64,000 nucleotides of DNA from Jannaschia sp. S6380. GTDB taxonomy: Bacteria > Pseudomonadota > Alphaproteobacteria > Rhodobacterales > Rhodobacteraceae. The DNA lies in assembly GCF_023015695.1 (NCBI RefSeq), contig NZ_JALKAS010000001.1, forward strand, positions 2,418,001 through 2,482,000, written 5' to 3'. A model generated the notes under the pieces. The model searched no databases. It was given only the letters and a program-made list of their open reading frames with translations, and was not told where the DNA came from. This document shows positions 26,605 to 35,526 of the stretch, piece by piece (within the stretch, counting starts at the first letter, position 1; the number at the start of each line of letters is the position of its first letter). Both the position numbers and the translations under genes were made by a program.

Positions 26605-28085
26605 CCCTTCACACCGCACCCATCTGCTCCCCCGACCCGGCCGAGCCGCGCCTGTTCCACGACGCCGCCGCGGCCGTGACCGAGCTTCGCCGCCTCTATG
26701 ACGAGGCGACCTCCTATCTTCGCGAGGGGTTCCGGAACGCCGTGTCGGGCGAGATGCCCACCTGCCGCTATCGCGCCTACTATCCCGAGATACGCATCGT
26801 CACGACCAGCTACGGGCGCGCCGACAGCCGGCTCTCCTTCGGCCACGTGGCGGAGCCGGGCCATTACGCCGCGACCATCACCCGGCCGGACCTGTTCGCC
26901 GCCTATCTGACGCAGCAGGTTGAATTGCTGATGCGATCGCATGACGTCCCGGTCAGCATCGGGCAGTCGCGCACCCCGATCCCGATCCACTTCGCCATGC
27001 TGAACGATGCCGCGCTGGAGGTGCCGCAGGACGGTGTCCTGCCCTTCCTGATGCGCGACGTATTCGACGTGCCCGACCTGAACACGACGAACGACGCCAT
27101 CGTCAACGGCGTTGGCTTCACCTTCGAGGACGGCGCCCGGCCGCTGGCCCCGTTCACCGCGCAGCGGGTCGACTATTCGCTGGCGCGGCTGTCGCATTAC
27201 ACCGCGACCGATCCGGCGGATTTCCAGAACCACGTCCTGTTCACCAACTACCAGTTCTATGTCGACGAGTTCGTGGCCTATGGACGCGAGGCACTGCGCG
27301 ACCCGGCCTCGGGCTATGCCGAGATGGTCGGACCGATGGGCCAGCGGGTGACGCCCGACGACCCCGACGCGCCGATGGTCGACCCGCCCAAGATGCCGCA
27401 GATGCCGACCTATCACCTGACGCGGGCGAACGGGCAGGGCATCACGCTGGTCAATATCGGCGTGGGTCCGTCGAACGCCAAGACCGCGACCGACCATATC
27501 GCCGTCCTGCGCCCGCATGTCTGGCTGATGGTCGGGCATTGCGCGGGCCTGCGCAACTCACAGTCGCTGGGCGATTTCGTTCTGGCGCACGGATACCTGC
27601 GCGAGGATCACGTCCTCGACGACGACCTGCCGATCTGGGTGCCGATCCCGGCGCTGGCCGAGGTGCAGGTCGCGCTGGAGGACGCGGTGGAGCGGGTGAC
27701 CGCGCTCGAGGGCTACGAACTCAAGCGGATCATGCGCACGGGCACGGTGGCCACGATCGACAACCGCAACTGGGAATTGCGCGAACAGGCCGGGCCCGTT
27801 CAGCGCCTCAGCCAGTCGCGCGCGATCGCGCTCGACATGGAAAGCGCCACGATCGCCGCGAACGGATTCCGGTTCCGCGTTCCCTACGGCACGCTGCTCT
27901 GCGTCAGCGACAAGCCGCTGCATGGCGAGTTGAAACTTCCCGGCATGGCCTCGGCCTTCTACAAGTCGCAGGTGAGCCGGCATCTTCTGATCGGCATCAG
28001 GGCGATGGAATCCCTGCGCGAGATGCCGCTAGAGCGTCTGCACAGCCGCAAGCTGCGCAGTTTCGAGGAAACCGCCTTCCTGTAG
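26601..28085 (+). CDS. amn: AMP nucleosidase
   Basis: The enzyme splits AMP into adenine and ribose-5-phosphate. The 494-residue protein has the Amn N-terminal domain (RYRAYYPEIRIVTTSYGRAD) and a C-terminal purine-nucleoside-phosphorylase-like domain with VNIGVGPSNAKT, MVGHCAGLRNSQ and a DMESATIAANGFRF segment that holds the catalytic Asp and Glu-type residues. It overlaps ade by four bases, so the adenine it releases can be deaminated at once, a route that lowers AMP under energy or phosphate stress. Confidence 0.94.
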   Translation: MTLHTAPICSPDPAEPRLFHDAAAAVTELRRLYDEATSYLREGFRNAVSGEMPTCRYRAYYPEIRIVTTSYGRADSRLSFGHVAEPGHYAATITRPDLFAAYLTQQVELLMRSHDVPVSIGQSRTPIPIHFAMLNDAALEVPQDGVLPFLMRDVFDVPDLNTTNDAIVNGVGFTFEDGARPLAPFTAQRVDYSLARLSHYTATDPADFQNHVLFTNYQFYVDEFVAYGREALRDPASGYAEMVGPMGQRVTPDDPDAPMVDPPKMPQMPTYHLTRANGQGITLVNIGVGPSNAKTATDHIAVLRPHVWLMVGHCAGLRNSQSLGDFVLAHGYLREDHVLDDDLPIWVPIPALAEVQVALEDAVERVTALEGYELKRIMRTGTVATIDNRNWELREQAGPVQRLSQSRAIALDMESATIAANGFRFRVPYGTLLCVSDKPLHGELKLPGMASAFYKSQVSRHLLIGIRAMESLREMPLERLHSRKLRSFEETAFL

Positions 28086-28198
28086 TGGCAAAACCGCGCG
28101 AAACCTATGAAATACGGCGCACACATTCTTGTGACCCCGTGATCTAGTGGTCTAAGGTCCTTCAAACGCAACCAATCCCCGGGGAGGGAGAATACAAG

Positions 28199-28489
28199 AT
28201 GGCCAACAAACCGATGACGAAGACGCAGCTGGTCGCCGCGCTTGCCGAGAAGATGGACACCGACAAGAAGACCGCGACGTCCGCGCTCGACGCCATCACC
28301 GGCATCATCACCGAGGAGGTCTCCAACGGCGGTGCCGTGACCCTGCCCGGTGTCGGCAAGATCATGTGCCGCGAGCGGCCCGAGCGGATGGTTCGCAACC
28401 CCGCCACCGGCGAGCAGTTCAAGAAAGACGCCGACAAGGTGGTCAAGATGACCATCGCCAAGGCGCTCAAGGATTCCGTCAACTCCTGA
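28199..28489 (+). CDS. HU-family DNA-binding protein
   Basis: A 96-residue nucleoid protein of the HU/IHF fold. The N-terminus TKTQLVAALAEKMDTDKKTA forms the helical dimer core. VTLPGVGKIMCRERPERMVRNPATGEQF is the beta-arm region; the arm carries the Arg-Asn-Pro tip that kinks DNA. GGGGAGGGAG precedes the ATG. It is monocistronic with its own promoter region and a strong terminator. It may compact DNA and affect many genes. Confidence 0.95.
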   Translation: MANKPMTKTQLVAALAEKMDTDKKTATSALDAITGIITEEVSNGGAVTLPGVGKIMCRERPERMVRNPATGEQFKKDADKVVKMTIAKALKDSVNS

Positions 28490-28527
28490 TCGCGGAACCC
28501 CGGGTCCGGCACGGGACCGAATGACGA

Positions 28528-28553
28528 AGGGCCGCCGCGAGGCGGTCCTTTTT
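28528..28553 (+). terminator. Rho-independent terminator of the HU gene
   Basis: AGGGCCGCC and GGCGGTCCT form a nine-pair stem (one G-T pair) around a GCGA tetraloop, followed by a run of five T. It lies about 40 bases after the HU stop. Confidence 0.85.
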
Positions 28554-28645
28554 CGTTCGGCGCCCGTCGCGATCCGCCCCCCCACGCCTTGCCCCCGGCG
28601 CGAAACCAGCCAGGGTCGGCGCGCCCGCCATCCGCGAAGGACATA

Positions 28646-29524
28646 ATGGACGCCCGCGCAATCCTGTACGGCCTGACCTTCGCACTGATGTGGTCCTCGG
28701 CCTTCACCTCGGCGCGTATCATCGTGGCCGAGGCGCCGCCGATCCTGTCGCTGTCGCTGCGCTTCGCGATCTCGGGCGTGCTCGGGATCGCCATCGCCTA
28801 CGCGCTCGGACAGCGTCTGCGCCTGACCCGGGGCCAGTGGCGCGCGGTGATCGTCTTCGGCCTGTGCCAGAACGCGCTCTATCTGGGCCTGAACTTCGTC
28901 GCGATGCAGTGGATCGAGGCGTCGCTGGCCGCGATCATCGCCTCGGCGCTGCCGCTGCTGGTCGCGCTGGCGAACTGGATCCTGTTCTCGGAGCGCACCC
29001 GGTTCCTGGGCGTGGCGGGCCTTCTGGCGGGCACGGGCGGGGTCGCGCTGATCATGGGAACGCGCCTGCAGGGCGGCGCCGACGCATGGGGCATCGCCCT
29101 ATGCGTGGTGGCGGTGATCGCGCTGATGCTGGCGACGCTGTCGGTCCGCGGCGCATCGGGCGGCGGCAACCTGATGATGGTCGTGGGCCTGCAGATGCTG
29201 GTGGGCGCCGCCGCGCTCCTGCCTTTTGGCCTGATGGCGGAGACATGGGACGTGACCTGGACGCCGCTCCTGATCGGGGCCTTCGCCTACACGACGCTGG
29301 TGCCGGGACTGGCCGCCACCTTCATCTGGTTCCTGCTGGTCGCGCGCATCGGCGCGACGCCGGCGGCGACGTTCCATTTCCTCAACCCGTTCTTCGGCGT
29401 GGTGATCGCCTGGGCCCTGCTGGGCGAAAGGCTGGGCCCGCTGGACGCGATCGGGGTGGCGGTCGTCACGCTGGGCATCCTCGCAGTGCAGCTGTCGCGC
29501 CTGCCGCGCCGACCCGCACCCTGA
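28646..29524 (+). CDS. EamA/DMT-family transporter
   Basis: The 292-residue protein has ten hydrophobic helices in two five-helix repeats, each ending with an EamA pattern (GLNFVAMQWIEASLAAIIAS in the first; IGATPAATFHFLNPFFGVVI in the second). It starts MDARAILYGLTFALMWSSAF, typical of the drug/metabolite exporters of this fold. It likely exports a metabolite or amino acid from the cytosol. AAGG precedes the ATG. It stands alone between HU and the secretion genes. Confidence 0.9.
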   Translation: MDARAILYGLTFALMWSSAFTSARIIVAEAPPILSLSLRFAISGVLGIAIAYALGQRLRLTRGQWRAVIVFGLCQNALYLGLNFVAMQWIEASLAAIIASALPLLVALANWILFSERTRFLGVAGLLAGTGGVALIMGTRLQGGADAWGIALCVVAVIALMLATLSVRGASGGGNLMMVVGLQMLVGAAALLPFGLMAETWDVTWTPLLIGAFAYTTLVPGLAATFIWFLLVARIGATPAATFHFLNPFFGVVIAWALLGERLGPLDAIGVAVVTLGILAVQLSRLPRRPAP

Positions 29525-29876
29525 TTCGCCGCGTCGGGCCCCGGACGCATCCCGGGTCGCGGAACAGTGCCCTTGCCCGGGCGCGCACTGTCGCCCGCCC
29601 CGAGACGCCGCCAATTGACGGAACGGAGAATCCCCCCGTGCCCGGGTAAGGAACTCCATACCGCCCGCCCCTGCAAACCGCTGAATCCCGAGGATTCCCG
29701 GTCACGCCCCAGGCCGCACCCATGGTTGGGACGAAAAGAAGGCGTGACGGGTTTCAAAGCTTTGGCTAACCTCGGGTAAGGTTCATTTTTCGAACGATTG
29801 TAGCGAAGTCATTTTCCTCGGGCAGCCGTCCGAACTGTAAGACCCGATGACCGACCGACGGGTCCGGAGCGTAGCG
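29525..29876 (+). promoter_or_regulatory. Intergenic region upstream of the type I secretion operon
   Basis: No gene is visible over about 350 bases. The last 120 bases become AT-richer (29740-29820), as expected for a promoter. They hold an inverted repeat AACCT-CGGGTA-AGGTT at 29768-29783. On its other strand this reads ACCTTACCC, close to the ACCTTACCT at 40690-40698 in the upstream region of the LuxR-type gene. I could not place convincing -35/-10 boxes. Confidence 0.4.
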
Positions 29877-31637
29877 ATGAACAAGACCGACCTGCTTCCC
29901 GGCCTGGCGGAGATACGAGAGGCCCGACGCGAAGGGCGCGCGCTTCTCTGGACGGCCGGGTTCTTCAGCATCTTCGTCAACCTGCTGATGCTGACCGGGC
30001 CGCTTTTCATGCTGCAGGTCTACGACCGTGTGCTGGGCAGCCGGTCCGAAGAGACGCTGGTCGCGCTGTTCGTCCTGATGGGGTTCCTGTTCCTGGCCAT
30101 GGGTGTGATCGACTGGGCGCGGGCCCGGCTGCTGACGCGGATGGGCGCGAAGTTCCAGGCCAGCCTCGACCGTCGCGTCTTCGCGGCGATGCTGAAACGC
30201 GCCTCGACCGCGCAGGACGACCCGAACGCCGATATGGACAGCATGAAATCCGGCAACGAGCTGCGCGACCTTGAGGCGATGCAGCGCTTCTTCTCGTCAC
30301 CCGTGTTCATGGCGCTGTTCGACATCCCATGGACGCCCGTCTTCCTCATCGGGATCTCGATCTTCCATCCGTGGCTGGGCGGCCTTGCCATCGTGGGCGG
30401 CAGCATCCTGATCGTGATGACGGTGCTGAACCAGATCCTGACACGCACCTCGGCCGTCAAGGCGGCGGCGGCGGCGCAGCGCTCCGACCGCTATGCCGAG
30501 CATCTGCAGGGCGAGGCCGAGACCATCCGCAGCCTGGGCATGCAGGGCAATGCCTTCGAGAAATGGCACCGTGCCCGCGCCCGGTCGCTGGAGCAGGGCA
30601 TGCATGCCAGCGATGTCGGGCGCAGCTTCTCGACCGCGTCCAAGACGTTCCGGCTGTTCCTGCAATCGGCGATGCTGGGCCTCGGCGCCTATCTGGTGCT
30701 GCAAGGCGCGGTGACGCCCGGTGTGATGATCGCCTCGTCGATCCTGCTGGGCCGCGCGCTGGCGCCGGTCGATCTGGTCGTGGGCCAGTGGTCAGTGGTG
30801 CAGCGCGCCAAGCGCGGCCACGACAACCTGGTCGAACTGCTGGCCGAGGTGCGCCCCGAGAAGAGCCCCGTCGCCCTGCCCCGCCCGGCCGCCCGGCTGG
30901 ACGTGCAGCAACTGACGGTGATTCCACCGGGCGCGCGCCAGGCTTCGCTGCGCCTGATCTCGTTCGACGTGAAACCGGGCCAGGCCGTCGGCGTGATCGG
31001 GCCTTCGGGCTCGGGCAAGTCGACCCTGGCGCGGGCGTTGACCGGGGTCTGGCGCCCCGCCGGCGGCAAGATCCGCCTCGATTCCGCGACGCTCGACCAG
31101 TACGACCCCGAACGGCTGGCGCAATATGTCGGCTACCTGCCGCAGCGCGTGCAGCTCTTCGAGGGGACGATCGCCGAGAACATCGCGCGCCTCAGCTCGA
31201 CGCCGGACGATGCCAAGGTCGTGGCCGCGGCGACCAAGGCGGCCGCCCACAAGATGATCCTGAAGCTGCCCAAAGGCTATGACACGCCGGTCAGCATCGC
31301 CGGCGCGCAGCTTTCGGGCGGCCAGATCCAGCGGATCGGCCTGGCCCGCGCACTCTACGACGATCCGTCGATCCTGGTGCTGGACGAGCCGAACTCCAAC
31401 CTCGACAATGAGGGGACGAACGCGCTCAACAACGCGATCCGGCAGATGAAGGCCAACAAGGGTGCGGTCCTGATCATGGCCCACCGCCCCGCCGCCATCA
31501 AGGAATGCGAGATGATCCTGATGCTGGAGGACGGCGCGCGCAAGGCCTGGGGCCCGCGCGAGAAGGTCCTGCCCGAGGTCGTGGTGAACTACGACAAGCT
31601 CAAGAAGGCGTCGAACAAGCCGACGGGCGTGACATGA
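29877..31637 (+). CDS. Type I secretion system permease/ATPase (PrtD/HlyB-like)
   Basis: The inner-membrane ABC exporter of a type I secretion system, 586 residues. The N-terminal half is a membrane domain with six helices (FFSIFVNLLMLTGPLFMLQV, then VLFVLMG, FMALFDIPWTPVFLIGI). The C-terminal half is the nucleotide-binding domain, with Walker A GPSGSGKST (about 375-383), signature LSGGQIQRIGLARAL (about 478), and Walker B ILVLDEPNSNLD (about 500). An N-terminal peptidase domain is absent, as in RTX-protease exporters. I prefer the ATG at 29877, with GGAG eight bases upstream, over the one at 29847. Its end overlaps the adaptor gene by four bases. The RTX proteins encoded next are the likely cargo. 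Confidence 0.93.
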   Translation: MNKTDLLPGLAEIREARREGRALLWTAGFFSIFVNLLMLTGPLFMLQVYDRVLGSRSEETLVALFVLMGFLFLAMGVIDWARARLLTRMGAKFQASLDRRVFAAMLKRASTAQDDPNADMDSMKSGNELRDLEAMQRFFSSPVFMALFDIPWTPVFLIGISIFHPWLGGLAIVGGSILIVMTVLNQILTRTSAVKAAAAAQRSDRYAEHLQGEAETIRSLGMQGNAFEKWHRARARSLEQGMHASDVGRSFSTASKTFRLFLQSAMLGLGAYLVLQGAVTPGVMIASSILLGRALAPVDLVVGQWSVVQRAKRGHDNLVELLAEVRPEKSPVALPRPAARLDVQQLTVIPPGARQASLRLISFDVKPGQAVGVIGPSGSGKSTLARALTGVWRPAGGKIRLDSATLDQYDPERLAQYVGYLPQRVQLFEGTIAENIARLSSTPDDAKVVAAATKAAAHKMILKLPKGYDTPVSIAGAQLSGGQIQRIGLARALYDDPSILVLDEPNSNLDNEGTNALNNAIRQMKANKGAVLIMAHRPAAIKECEMILMLEDGARKAWGPREKVLPEVVVNYDKLKKASNKPTGVT

Positions 31638-32944
31638 GCAAACCCGAGAACCGCTTCCTGCGTTCACGCAGCCCCCTGATCGTCGGGTTCCTGACGATCG
31701 CCCTTCTGCTGGGCGGCTTCGGCGGCTGGGGCGTCATGGCGCAGATCGCGGGCGCCGTGGTGGCGCCCGGCCGGATCGTCGTCGACCGCAACCGGCAGGT
31801 CGTCCAGCACCCCGACGGCGGCGTGGTCGAGGAGATCCTGGTCGAGGAGGGCGACCGCGTGGCCGAGGGCGACGTGCTGGCCCGGCTGGACCTGTCGCTG
31901 CTGCAATCCGAACTGACGATCGTCGAAGGCCAGCTCCGCGAGATGGCCGCAAGGCGCGGCCGAATGGAGGCCGAGCGCGACGACCTCGAGACCATAACCT
32001 TCGACGCGGACCTTCTGGAGGCGGCCGAGAGCCAGCCATCGGTCGCGGCTATCGTGGACGGTCAGACCCGCCTGTTCGAGGCCCGGCGCGATTCGCTCGC
32101 CCGGGCCGTGGAGCAACTGCGCAACCAGCGCCTGCAACTGGACAACCAGGTCGACGGGATCGACGCGCAGATGGTCGCGCTGGAACGCCAGCAGGAACTG
32201 ATCGGCGACGAGACCTCGAACCAGGAGATCCTGCTGGAACGCGGGCTGACCCAAGCGTCGCGCCTTCTGAACCTGCAACGCGAGGAGGCACGGCTGGCCG
32301 GTGCGCTGGGCGATCTCGTCTCGCAGCGCGCGCAGGCGATGGAGCGGATCGCCGAGCTGGAGATCGAGGAGCTTCGGCTGTTCACCCAGCGCCGCGAGGA
32401 ATCGATCACCCGCCTGCGCGACCTGGAAGCCACGGAAATGGAGTTCGCTGAGCGGCAGCGCGCGCTGGCCAAGCAGCTCGACCGCCTGGAGATCCGGGCG
32501 CCGGTGTCGGGCGTCGTCTACGACCTCCAGGTGTTCGGCCGCCGCTCGGTGATCCAGCCGGCGCAGACGGTGCTCTACCTGGTGCCGCAGGACCGCCCCC
32601 TGATCATCGAATCCCGCGTCGATCCGATCAACGTGGACGAGGTCTATGTCGGCCAGGAAGTGGTGCTGCGGTTTTCGGCCTTCGACATGCGCAGCACGCC
32701 CGATCTGTTCGGCTCGGTCACGCAGGTCTCGCCGGACGCCTTCGTCGACGATCAGAACGGCACGTCCTTCTACCGTGTCGAGATCCAGCTGCCCGAGGAG
32801 GAGCTGACCAAGCTGCCTGAGGGGCGGACGCTGGTCCCCGGCATGCCGGTCGACGCCTTCATCCGGACCGAAGATCGCTCGCCGCTGGCCTATCTCCTGA
32901 GCCCGCTGGCCGGCTATTTCCAAAAGGCCTTCCGCGACAGTTGA
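31634..32944 (+). CDS. Type I secretion membrane-fusion protein (HlyD family)
   Basis: The periplasmic adaptor linking the ABC exporter to an outer-membrane TolC channel. It has a short cytosolic start, one membrane helix at about 14-36, then a lipoyl-like half (VQHPDGGVVEEILVEEGDRV). A long coiled coil follows (about 95-300, rich in Glu/Leu/Arg/Gln heptads), then the second lipoyl half (LEIRAPVSGVVYDLQVF) and the beta-barrel segment. The 436-residue length fits. It overlaps the ABC gene by four bases (ATGA). No TolC gene is in the window, so the outer-membrane pore must lie elsewhere. Confidence 0.93.
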   Translation: MSKPENRFLRSRSPLIVGFLTIALLLGGFGGWGVMAQIAGAVVAPGRIVVDRNRQVVQHPDGGVVEEILVEEGDRVAEGDVLARLDLSLLQSELTIVEGQLREMAARRGRMEAERDDLETITFDADLLEAAESQPSVAAIVDGQTRLFEARRDSLARAVEQLRNQRLQLDNQVDGIDAQMVALERQQELIGDETSNQEILLERGLTQASRLLNLQREEARLAGALGDLVSQRAQAMERIAELEIEELRLFTQRREESITRLRDLEATEMEFAERQRALAKQLDRLEIRAPVSGVVYDLQVFGRRSVIQPAQTVLYLVPQDRPLIIESRVDPINVDEVYVGQEVVLRFSAFDMRSTPDLFGSVTQVSPDAFVDDQNGTSFYRVEIQLPEEELTKLPEGRTLVPGMPVDAFIRTEDRSPLAYLLSPLAGYFQKAFRDS

Positions 32945-33332
32945 CTCGCCTTCGCCGGCGAATCCGCGGGGTGGGGAATTCCACAGCTTCTTGTTTCCGA
33001 CTCGAAACACACCGTTGCACAAATGGTGACGGCCACCTCTGCGGGCAGGTAATTACAACGTCATAATATCAACATGTTAGCGACGTATTTGATCCGGTCG
33101 ACACGGTTTTTGCGACCGTGATCCGGCGGGATCGGACAGGACAAACTGTTTCCCCGGACACCGAATTATCCGGGTCGATTGCCCCCAAATGGGAGTAGCT
33201 GCCCAAACGTCAGGTAGGGATGATTGTGGCGTGGATGCGGCGACAGTTTGCCGATCCTGACTTTACGTCATTCCGCCCGGTCCCCGGGTGGGGGGGCCTT
33301 TTTCAGATACCAAATTTTTTGGGGGAAGACAC
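32945..33332 (+). promoter_or_regulatory. Long AT-richer leader of the RTX gene
   Basis: These 388 bases hold no gene. The middle (33050-33110) is AT-rich with TCATAATATC near 33061, a possible -10 region. An imperfect stem around a run of five T lies at about 33095-33125. The length suggests a long 5' untranslated leader. It ends with a terminator-like hairpin and a GGGGGAAG ribosome binding site before the RTX ATG. Confidence 0.45.
33279..33303 (+). terminator. Terminator-like hairpin in the RTX leader (possible attenuator)
   Basis: GGTCCCC (33279-33285) can pair with GGGGGCC (33292-33298; one T-G pair), followed by five T at 33299-33303. It sits 30 bases before the RTX start codon, so it either ends transcription from upstream or controls read-through into the RTX gene. 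Confidence 0.5.
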
Positions 33333-35435
33333 ATGGCTAACAATTGGCAATCAATGTGGAACTCGGTCAGCGGTCAGTGGATCGGCGGTACGCCCGGTTC
33401 GGACAACGGTGACTTCGAGGACCTGACCGGCATCAACAAGGGTAAGGGCCTTGGTGGTGACGATCACATCAAGGGCAACGACAACGTCAACGTCATCTAC
33501 GGCAACGGCGGGGATGATTTCCTGCGCGGTGACGGAAACGATGACTGGCTGTCGGGCGGCGACGGAAACGACGCGCTGCTGGGCGACGAGGATGACGATG
33601 TCGACCAGGGTGATGACTGCCTCTCCGGCGGCGACGGCGATGACGTGATCGTCGGCCAGGGCGGCAAGGACGACATCAACGGCAACGACGGCGACGATCT
33701 CGCCATCGGCGGCTCGGGCAACGACAAGATCCGTGGCGGTGACGGCGATGACGTGCTGCTCGGCGGCAACGGCAACGACGACATCCGCGGCCAGAGCGGC
33801 GACGACTGCCTGTTCGGCCAGGAAGGCAACGACTTCATCCGCGGCGGCCATGGAGAGGATTCCATCTCCGGCGGCATGGGTGACGACTCGATCTACGGCG
33901 GCAAGCACGGCGACTTCGCCGCGGGCAACGCCGGCATGGACTACATGAACATGGGCAAGGGCGACGACCTGGCCTTTGGCGGATCGGGCGATGACCATCT
34001 GCGCGGCTGGAACGGCGACGATACGCTGTTCGGCGGTACGGGCGATGATCTTCTGGTCGGTCAGCGCGGCGACGACCTCCTCTACGGTGGCGAAGGTGAA
34101 GACAACATCCAGGGCGGCGGAGGCGATGACCGTATCTCCGGCGGCGAGGGTGATGACATCATCGAAGGCAACGACAACGAGGATTGCATCAACGGTGACG
34201 GCGGCAACGACCTGATCTGGGGTGACAATGCCGACGGCCAGCCCGCGCAGGACAACGCCGCCGACCTCATCAGCGGTGGATCGGGCAACGACACCGTCCA
34301 CGGTGGCGAGGACAACGACCAGATCCGCGGCAACTCGGGCAACGACCTGTTGAACGGCGACTCGGGCGATGACACCATCAACGGTGACAGCGGCAAGGAC
34401 GTCATCAACGGCGGTTCGGGCGAGGATCACCTCAGCGGCGGCACCGGCGACGATGTTGTCAGCGGTGGTGCCGACGATGACGCGATGCGCGGCGATCAGG
34501 GCAACGACACCCTGAACGGCGGGTCCGGCGATGACTGCGCGGAAGGCAATGGCGGTGACGACGAGCTGAACGGCGGTTCGGGCGACGATGCCCTGTCCGG
34601 CGGGATGGACGACGACCTGCTGAACGGTGACTCGGGCAATGACTCGCTTTTCGGCGATGAAGGCAACGACGAGCTGAACGGCGGTCGCGGTCGCGATGTC
34701 CTGCTCGGCGGCGAGGGTGACGACACGCTCGACGGCGGCAAGCACGATGACTGCATCATCGGCGACGAAGGCGACGACGAGTTGACCGGCGGCGCGGATG
34801 GCGACGACTTCGTGTTCGGCTACGGCGTCGACACCGACGATGACGGTGAGTGCGACGAGTTCAACTTCGAGGACATCGGCGACGACACCATCACCGACTT
34901 CGACGACGACCAGGAAGACCGCATCGTCATCCATTCGGCGATCGCCGGCGACGTCGAGTTCGACGACGACGGCCGGGTGACCAACACGGGCAACCTGACG
35001 GCGGCGATCAATGGTGACGACGTCATCATCACCACCCCGTCCGGCACCATCACCGTGACCGGCCTGGTGTCCGAGCTGGAAGGCATCGACCCGGACGATC
35101 CGTTCTTCGACGAGGACGACCTGATGAAGTTCCTGCTTCAGGTCGGCGAGGACGGCGATGGCAAAGGTGTCGTCTACATCGAAGACAAGTGCATCGACGA
35201 CTTCGACTGTGACGTCGACGACGCTCAGGTCGGTTGGCAGGGTGACCGGATCTTCGTCCCCGAGGTCGACAAGGACCTGGACGACGAAGATATCGGCAAC
35301 ACCACCATCAGCACCACCGAACTGGAGCTGGCCCAACAGTATGTCGATGGCGACGGCAACGTCTCCGTCAGCGGTGACTCGCTCGTCGGCAGCTACCTGT
35401 CGGAGTTCGACCACGACGACAACGATCTGAGCTGA
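33333..35435 (+). CDS. Very acidic RTX repeat protein, likely type I secreted
   Basis: The 700-residue protein has a short lead (1-50) and then, to about residue 495, near-continuous nonapeptides of the GGxGxDxx type, for example GGDGNDALLGD and GGNGNDDIRGQ. These bind Ca2+ in a parallel beta-roll after secretion. A non-repeat C-terminal part of about 200 residues (very Asp-rich, containing TPSGTITVTGLVSELEGIDP) would hold the secretion signal. Eight Cys are present, five of them inside DDC or EDC turns of the repeats, which is unusual for RTX exports. No protease or lipase motif was seen. The gene follows the exporter genes and starts after GGGGGAAG. Confidence 0.9.
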   Translation: MANNWQSMWNSVSGQWIGGTPGSDNGDFEDLTGINKGKGLGGDDHIKGNDNVNVIYGNGGDDFLRGDGNDDWLSGGDGNDALLGDEDDDVDQGDDCLSGGDGDDVIVGQGGKDDINGNDGDDLAIGGSGNDKIRGGDGDDVLLGGNGNDDIRGQSGDDCLFGQEGNDFIRGGHGEDSISGGMGDDSIYGGKHGDFAAGNAGMDYMNMGKGDDLAFGGSGDDHLRGWNGDDTLFGGTGDDLLVGQRGDDLLYGGEGEDNIQGGGGDDRISGGEGDDIIEGNDNEDCINGDGGNDLIWGDNADGQPAQDNAADLISGGSGNDTVHGGEDNDQIRGNSGNDLLNGDSGDDTINGDSGKDVINGGSGEDHLSGGTGDDVVSGGADDDAMRGDQGNDTLNGGSGDDCAEGNGGDDELNGGSGDDALSGGMDDDLLNGDSGNDSLFGDEGNDELNGGRGRDVLLGGEGDDTLDGGKHDDCIIGDEGDDELTGGADGDDFVFGYGVDTDDDGECDEFNFEDIGDDTITDFDDDQEDRIVIHSAIAGDVEFDDDGRVTNTGNLTAAINGDDVIITTPSGTITVTGLVSELEGIDPDDPFFDEDDLMKFLLQVGEDGDGKGVVYIEDKCIDDFDCDVDDAQVGWQGDRIFVPEVDKDLDDEDIGNTTISTTELELAQQYVDGDGNVSVSGDSLVGSYLSEFDHDDNDLS

Positions 35436-35490
35436 TCACAACATGGGATCGCGGACCGCAGCATCGGCGGCGGTCCGCACCACGAAATCC

Positions 35491-35516
35491 GACACCGCCC
35501 CCTTGGGGGCGGTGTC
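35491..35516. terminator. Strong bidirectional stem-loop between RTX genes
   Basis: GACACCGCCCCC at 35491-35502 is exactly complementary to GGGGGCGGTGTC at 35505-35516. It lies between the convergent RTX and CAP-RTX genes, with a mild T-rich tail on the plus strand. It likely terminates both transcripts. Confidence 0.7.
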
Positions 35517-35526
35517 TTCGTCTGGG

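Noticed and set aside
33451..34800. Short periodic DNA repeats that could be read as a repeat array or CRISPR
   Set aside because: The period is about 27 bases and follows the RTX nonapeptides. Repeats are degenerate at third bases and no unique spacers exist.
33351..35414. A 687-residue frame antisense to the RTX gene
   Set aside because: It is the mirror of the GGxGxD repeats (Val/Ala-rich) and has no start signal or family motif.
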